From CAYUYM01 sp964449305 (GTDB lineage: Bacteria; Bacteroidota; Ignavibacteria; SZUA-365; CAYQST01), in the NCBI GenBank assembly GCA_964449305.1, contig CAYUYM010000080.1, positions 1-14,614 of the forward strand: a stretch of 14,614 nucleotides of DNA, in the 5' to 3' direction. Shown here in pieces: positions 13,045 through 14,614 of this stretch. Made by a program: the position numbers and the translations under genes. Within the stretch, counting starts at the first letter, position 1; each line of letters begins with the position of its first letter. A model generated the notes under the pieces. That model saw only the letters and a list, made by a program, of their open reading frames with translations. It did no database searches and had not been told where the DNA came from.

Positions 13045-14614
13045 TCAGTTGAAGATCGATGGAATGCCGAGACGGAACCTGGGCGTCACGAGGAAGTAGT
13101 TGCTCTCGGTCTCCCAGATCTCCTTGTCGCGAAGCAGGAAGGAGTACTTCATCTCCACGCGCAGCCAGTCGGTGAGTTCCAGCCAGGCATCGACCATGGC
13201 GCTGCCGCCGAAGTACTGGAGACCGATGCCATAGTTGTTCTTCGCCGCCATGTTGATGAACCCGATGCGGAAGTACACATCGAAGATGTCCTTTTCCTTG
13301 CCGAGGGTGATCACCTTGCCGGCATCCTTCGCCTCGAACTTCTGCCCCTCCTTTTCATACGGGACGAATTCCCCCTTGGAGTCGTAGTTGCCGATGAGGT
13401 GATCCCGCTTGACCTGCATGAAGCCACCGCCGATTTCCATCTTGAAGAGGAAGCTGGGCTCGGTTTCCCTGTCCTTGAACATGATCGGATAGAACACCTG
13501 CCCAACAGAACCGAGGTGGAAGAAGTCGTTGCGGTAATCCTTCTGACCGGATGCGACCGGGCGGAATGGCAGCACCTTGAGGTGCTCGTAAGCATCGGCG
13601 CGGTCGTAGTCGTTGGTGACCATGATGTTGCCACCGAGGGCGAACGGGAAGCCGAAGGTGAAATTGAAGGCGACGTTGTAGCCGGTCGGCGAGCTCAGGA
13701 GGTTGTTCTTGAATGCCAGCGGGCTCGGAGCGTCGGACCAATCGAGTTTCATGGGCAGGACGATGCCGACACTCATGTCGTTGCGCCAGCCGAGGCCGAG
13801 GCTCGAGGTGCTCGACGACCAGCGGGGCATGTTGATCTCGGGATTTCCAACCTTGTAGATGAGCTTCCAGTCCGGCGCAAAGGAGGAGCGGCTCGGGGAG
13901 CGCAATTCCACGCGGTCGAGTGAGGCATCGACCACGACCACGTCAATCGGGAATTCACCGGGATTGGCATAGACGGTGACGAGCTGGTTCTGCTTCTGAT
14001 CGGTTTCGATGAGCATCTCCGCACGGGTCTCGAATGGAGACTGACCGATGTACTCGAATTCGATGTCGAGCTTGGTGCTGTCGCTCGGTCCGCCCCTTTC
14101 TGCCAGCATGTACGGAAGCTTCGGGCCCTTGACCACGAACAGGTCGGCATTGGGACCGACAAAGACGGCGCGGGAGATGATGGTCTTCTTTGCATCGGGA
14201 TTCTTGATGCGGACCTTCCTCTCCTCCGGGTAGAGCAGGGGCATCTTGCCGGTGTAGAACGGACCGCTGGCGTCCACCGTCGGTGGTGGGACGGCGGCTT
14301 CGAGCGTGTCGATCTCATTGTAGAAATCGTTGAAGCGGCTCGTCGACGTGCGGAGGTCCTTGTCGGTCATGACAATGAAGGGACCGCGCTTCTTCGGGTA
14401 GAAGAGATCGGCGGGGAGTTGCACGGAAGTCTCGATGGTGCGGCGCATGAGCACATCGTCATACAACGCCGGGTCGGCGGCTTCCATGAGTGTCCACAGA
14501 TCGGCGCCTGCGAGGGAGAAGTTCTTGGGGTTGGTCTCGCCGAAGCCGCCACCCTCCATGATCACCGCCTCGTCACCGCCTTCGTCCGGCATGTCCTCGG
14601 GCGGAATGGACTCC
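13045..14614 (-). CDS. outer-membrane-barrel-like protein, 5' end cut by window edge, unknown family
   Basis: Unrecognised family. The frame stays open through base 14613. The first in-window ATG (14592) has no signal peptide behind it, while in-frame codons before it read ESIPPED, so the true start and any signal peptide probably lie outside the window. 522 residues are visible. The N-terminal part is acidic and Gly-rich (PDEGGDEAVIMEGGGFGE), followed by mixed alpha/beta sequence with TDKDLRTSTSRFNDFYNEID and beta-rich segments (FVGPNADLFVVKG, KLDIEFEYIGQSPFETRAEM). From about FAPDWKLIYKVG onward it is strand-rich with aromatic/glycine alternation (LGLGWRNDMSVGIVLP, YNVAFNFTFGFPFALGGNIM) and ends in FRLGIPSIFN. 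The C-terminal 63 residues align with the end of the next gene, marking a paralogous pair. Stop TGA at 13045-13047, 11 bp before the likely start of that gene. Probable outer-membrane location; substrate or partner unknown. Confidence 0.75.
   Translation of the reverse strand, partial: ESIPPEDMPDEGGDEAVIMEGGGFGETNPKNFSLAGADLWTLMEAADPALYDDVLMRRTIETSVQLPADLFYPKKRGPFIVMTDKDLRTSTSRFNDFYNEIDTLEAAVPPPTVDASGPFYTGKMPLLYPEERKVRIKNPDAKKTIISRAVFVGPNADLFVVKGPKLPYMLAERGGPSDSTKLDIEFEYIGQSPFETRAEMLIETDQKQNQLVTVYANPGEFPIDVVVVDASLDRVELRSPSRSSFAPDWKLIYKVGNPEINMPRWSSSTSSLGLGWRNDMSVGIVLPMKLDWSDAPSPLAFKNNLLSSPTGYNVAFNFTFGFPFALGGNIMVTNDYDRADAYEHLKVLPFRPVASGQKDYRNDFFHLGSVGQVFYPIMFKDRETEPSFLFKMEIGGGFMQVKRDHLIGNYDSKGEFVPYEKEGQKFEAKDAGKVITLGKEKDIFDVYFRIGFINMAAKNNYGIGLQYFGGSAMVDAWLELTDWLRVEMKYSFLLRDKEIWETESNYFLVTPRFRLGIPSIFN

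Noticed and set aside
11291..13099. Open frame of 602 codons on the plus strand opposite the second barrel-type gene
   Set aside because: The minus-strand frame has a signal peptide, a ribosome-binding site and homology to its neighbour; the plus-strand product is acidic, His-rich and without domains.

Overview
The window is a GC-rich, gene-dense stretch of bacterial chromosome. I see no rRNA, tRNA, CRISPR array, insertion sequence or phage gene. Ten of the eleven genes lie on the minus strand; the exception is a small yjbQ gene. The nuoGHI-type complex I genes, a VWA-OmpA envelope protein and tandem outer-membrane-type proteins fit a Gram-negative organism. The style of the envelope genes makes me lean towards the Bacteroidota/Chlorobiota/Ignavibacteriota/Kapabacteria side, but this is an impression from protein style and not a phylogenetic result.

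Layout in minus-strand transcription order, from high to low coordinates. (1) Envelope block, 14614-9771: a 5'-incomplete barrel-type protein, then a second protein with a helical front half and a barrel-like back half, then a secreted VWA domain fused to an OmpA peptidoglycan-binding domain. The first two genes almost touch, and their C-terminal tails are clearly homologous. The third gene is set off by about 100 bp containing three stem-loops, one of them a perfect 12-bp dyad over the annotated start codon. (2) yjbQ (9216-9629, plus strand) converges on this block and diverges from recD2, with only 17 bp between the two start codons. (3) recD2 helicase (9198-7015), an orphan PAS-domain protein (about 6899-5976) and an M16 zinc peptidase (5963-4659), all co-oriented. 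(4) Metabolic operon, 4511-1: a class I aminotransferase followed by nuoG, nuoH and nuoI, with 15-42 bp gaps. A candidate promoter lies just upstream of the aminotransferase.

The nuo genes encode the [Fe-S] arm subunit NuoG, which is short but keeps every cluster ligand motif including that for N7, the membrane/quinone-site subunit NuoH, and the connecting ferredoxin-like NuoI. An aminotransferase occupies the place where nuoF is often found. The least understood part of the window is the envelope block: two paralogous barrel-like proteins of unrecognised family beside a VWA-OmpA protein, which together look like parts of one uncharacterised surface system.
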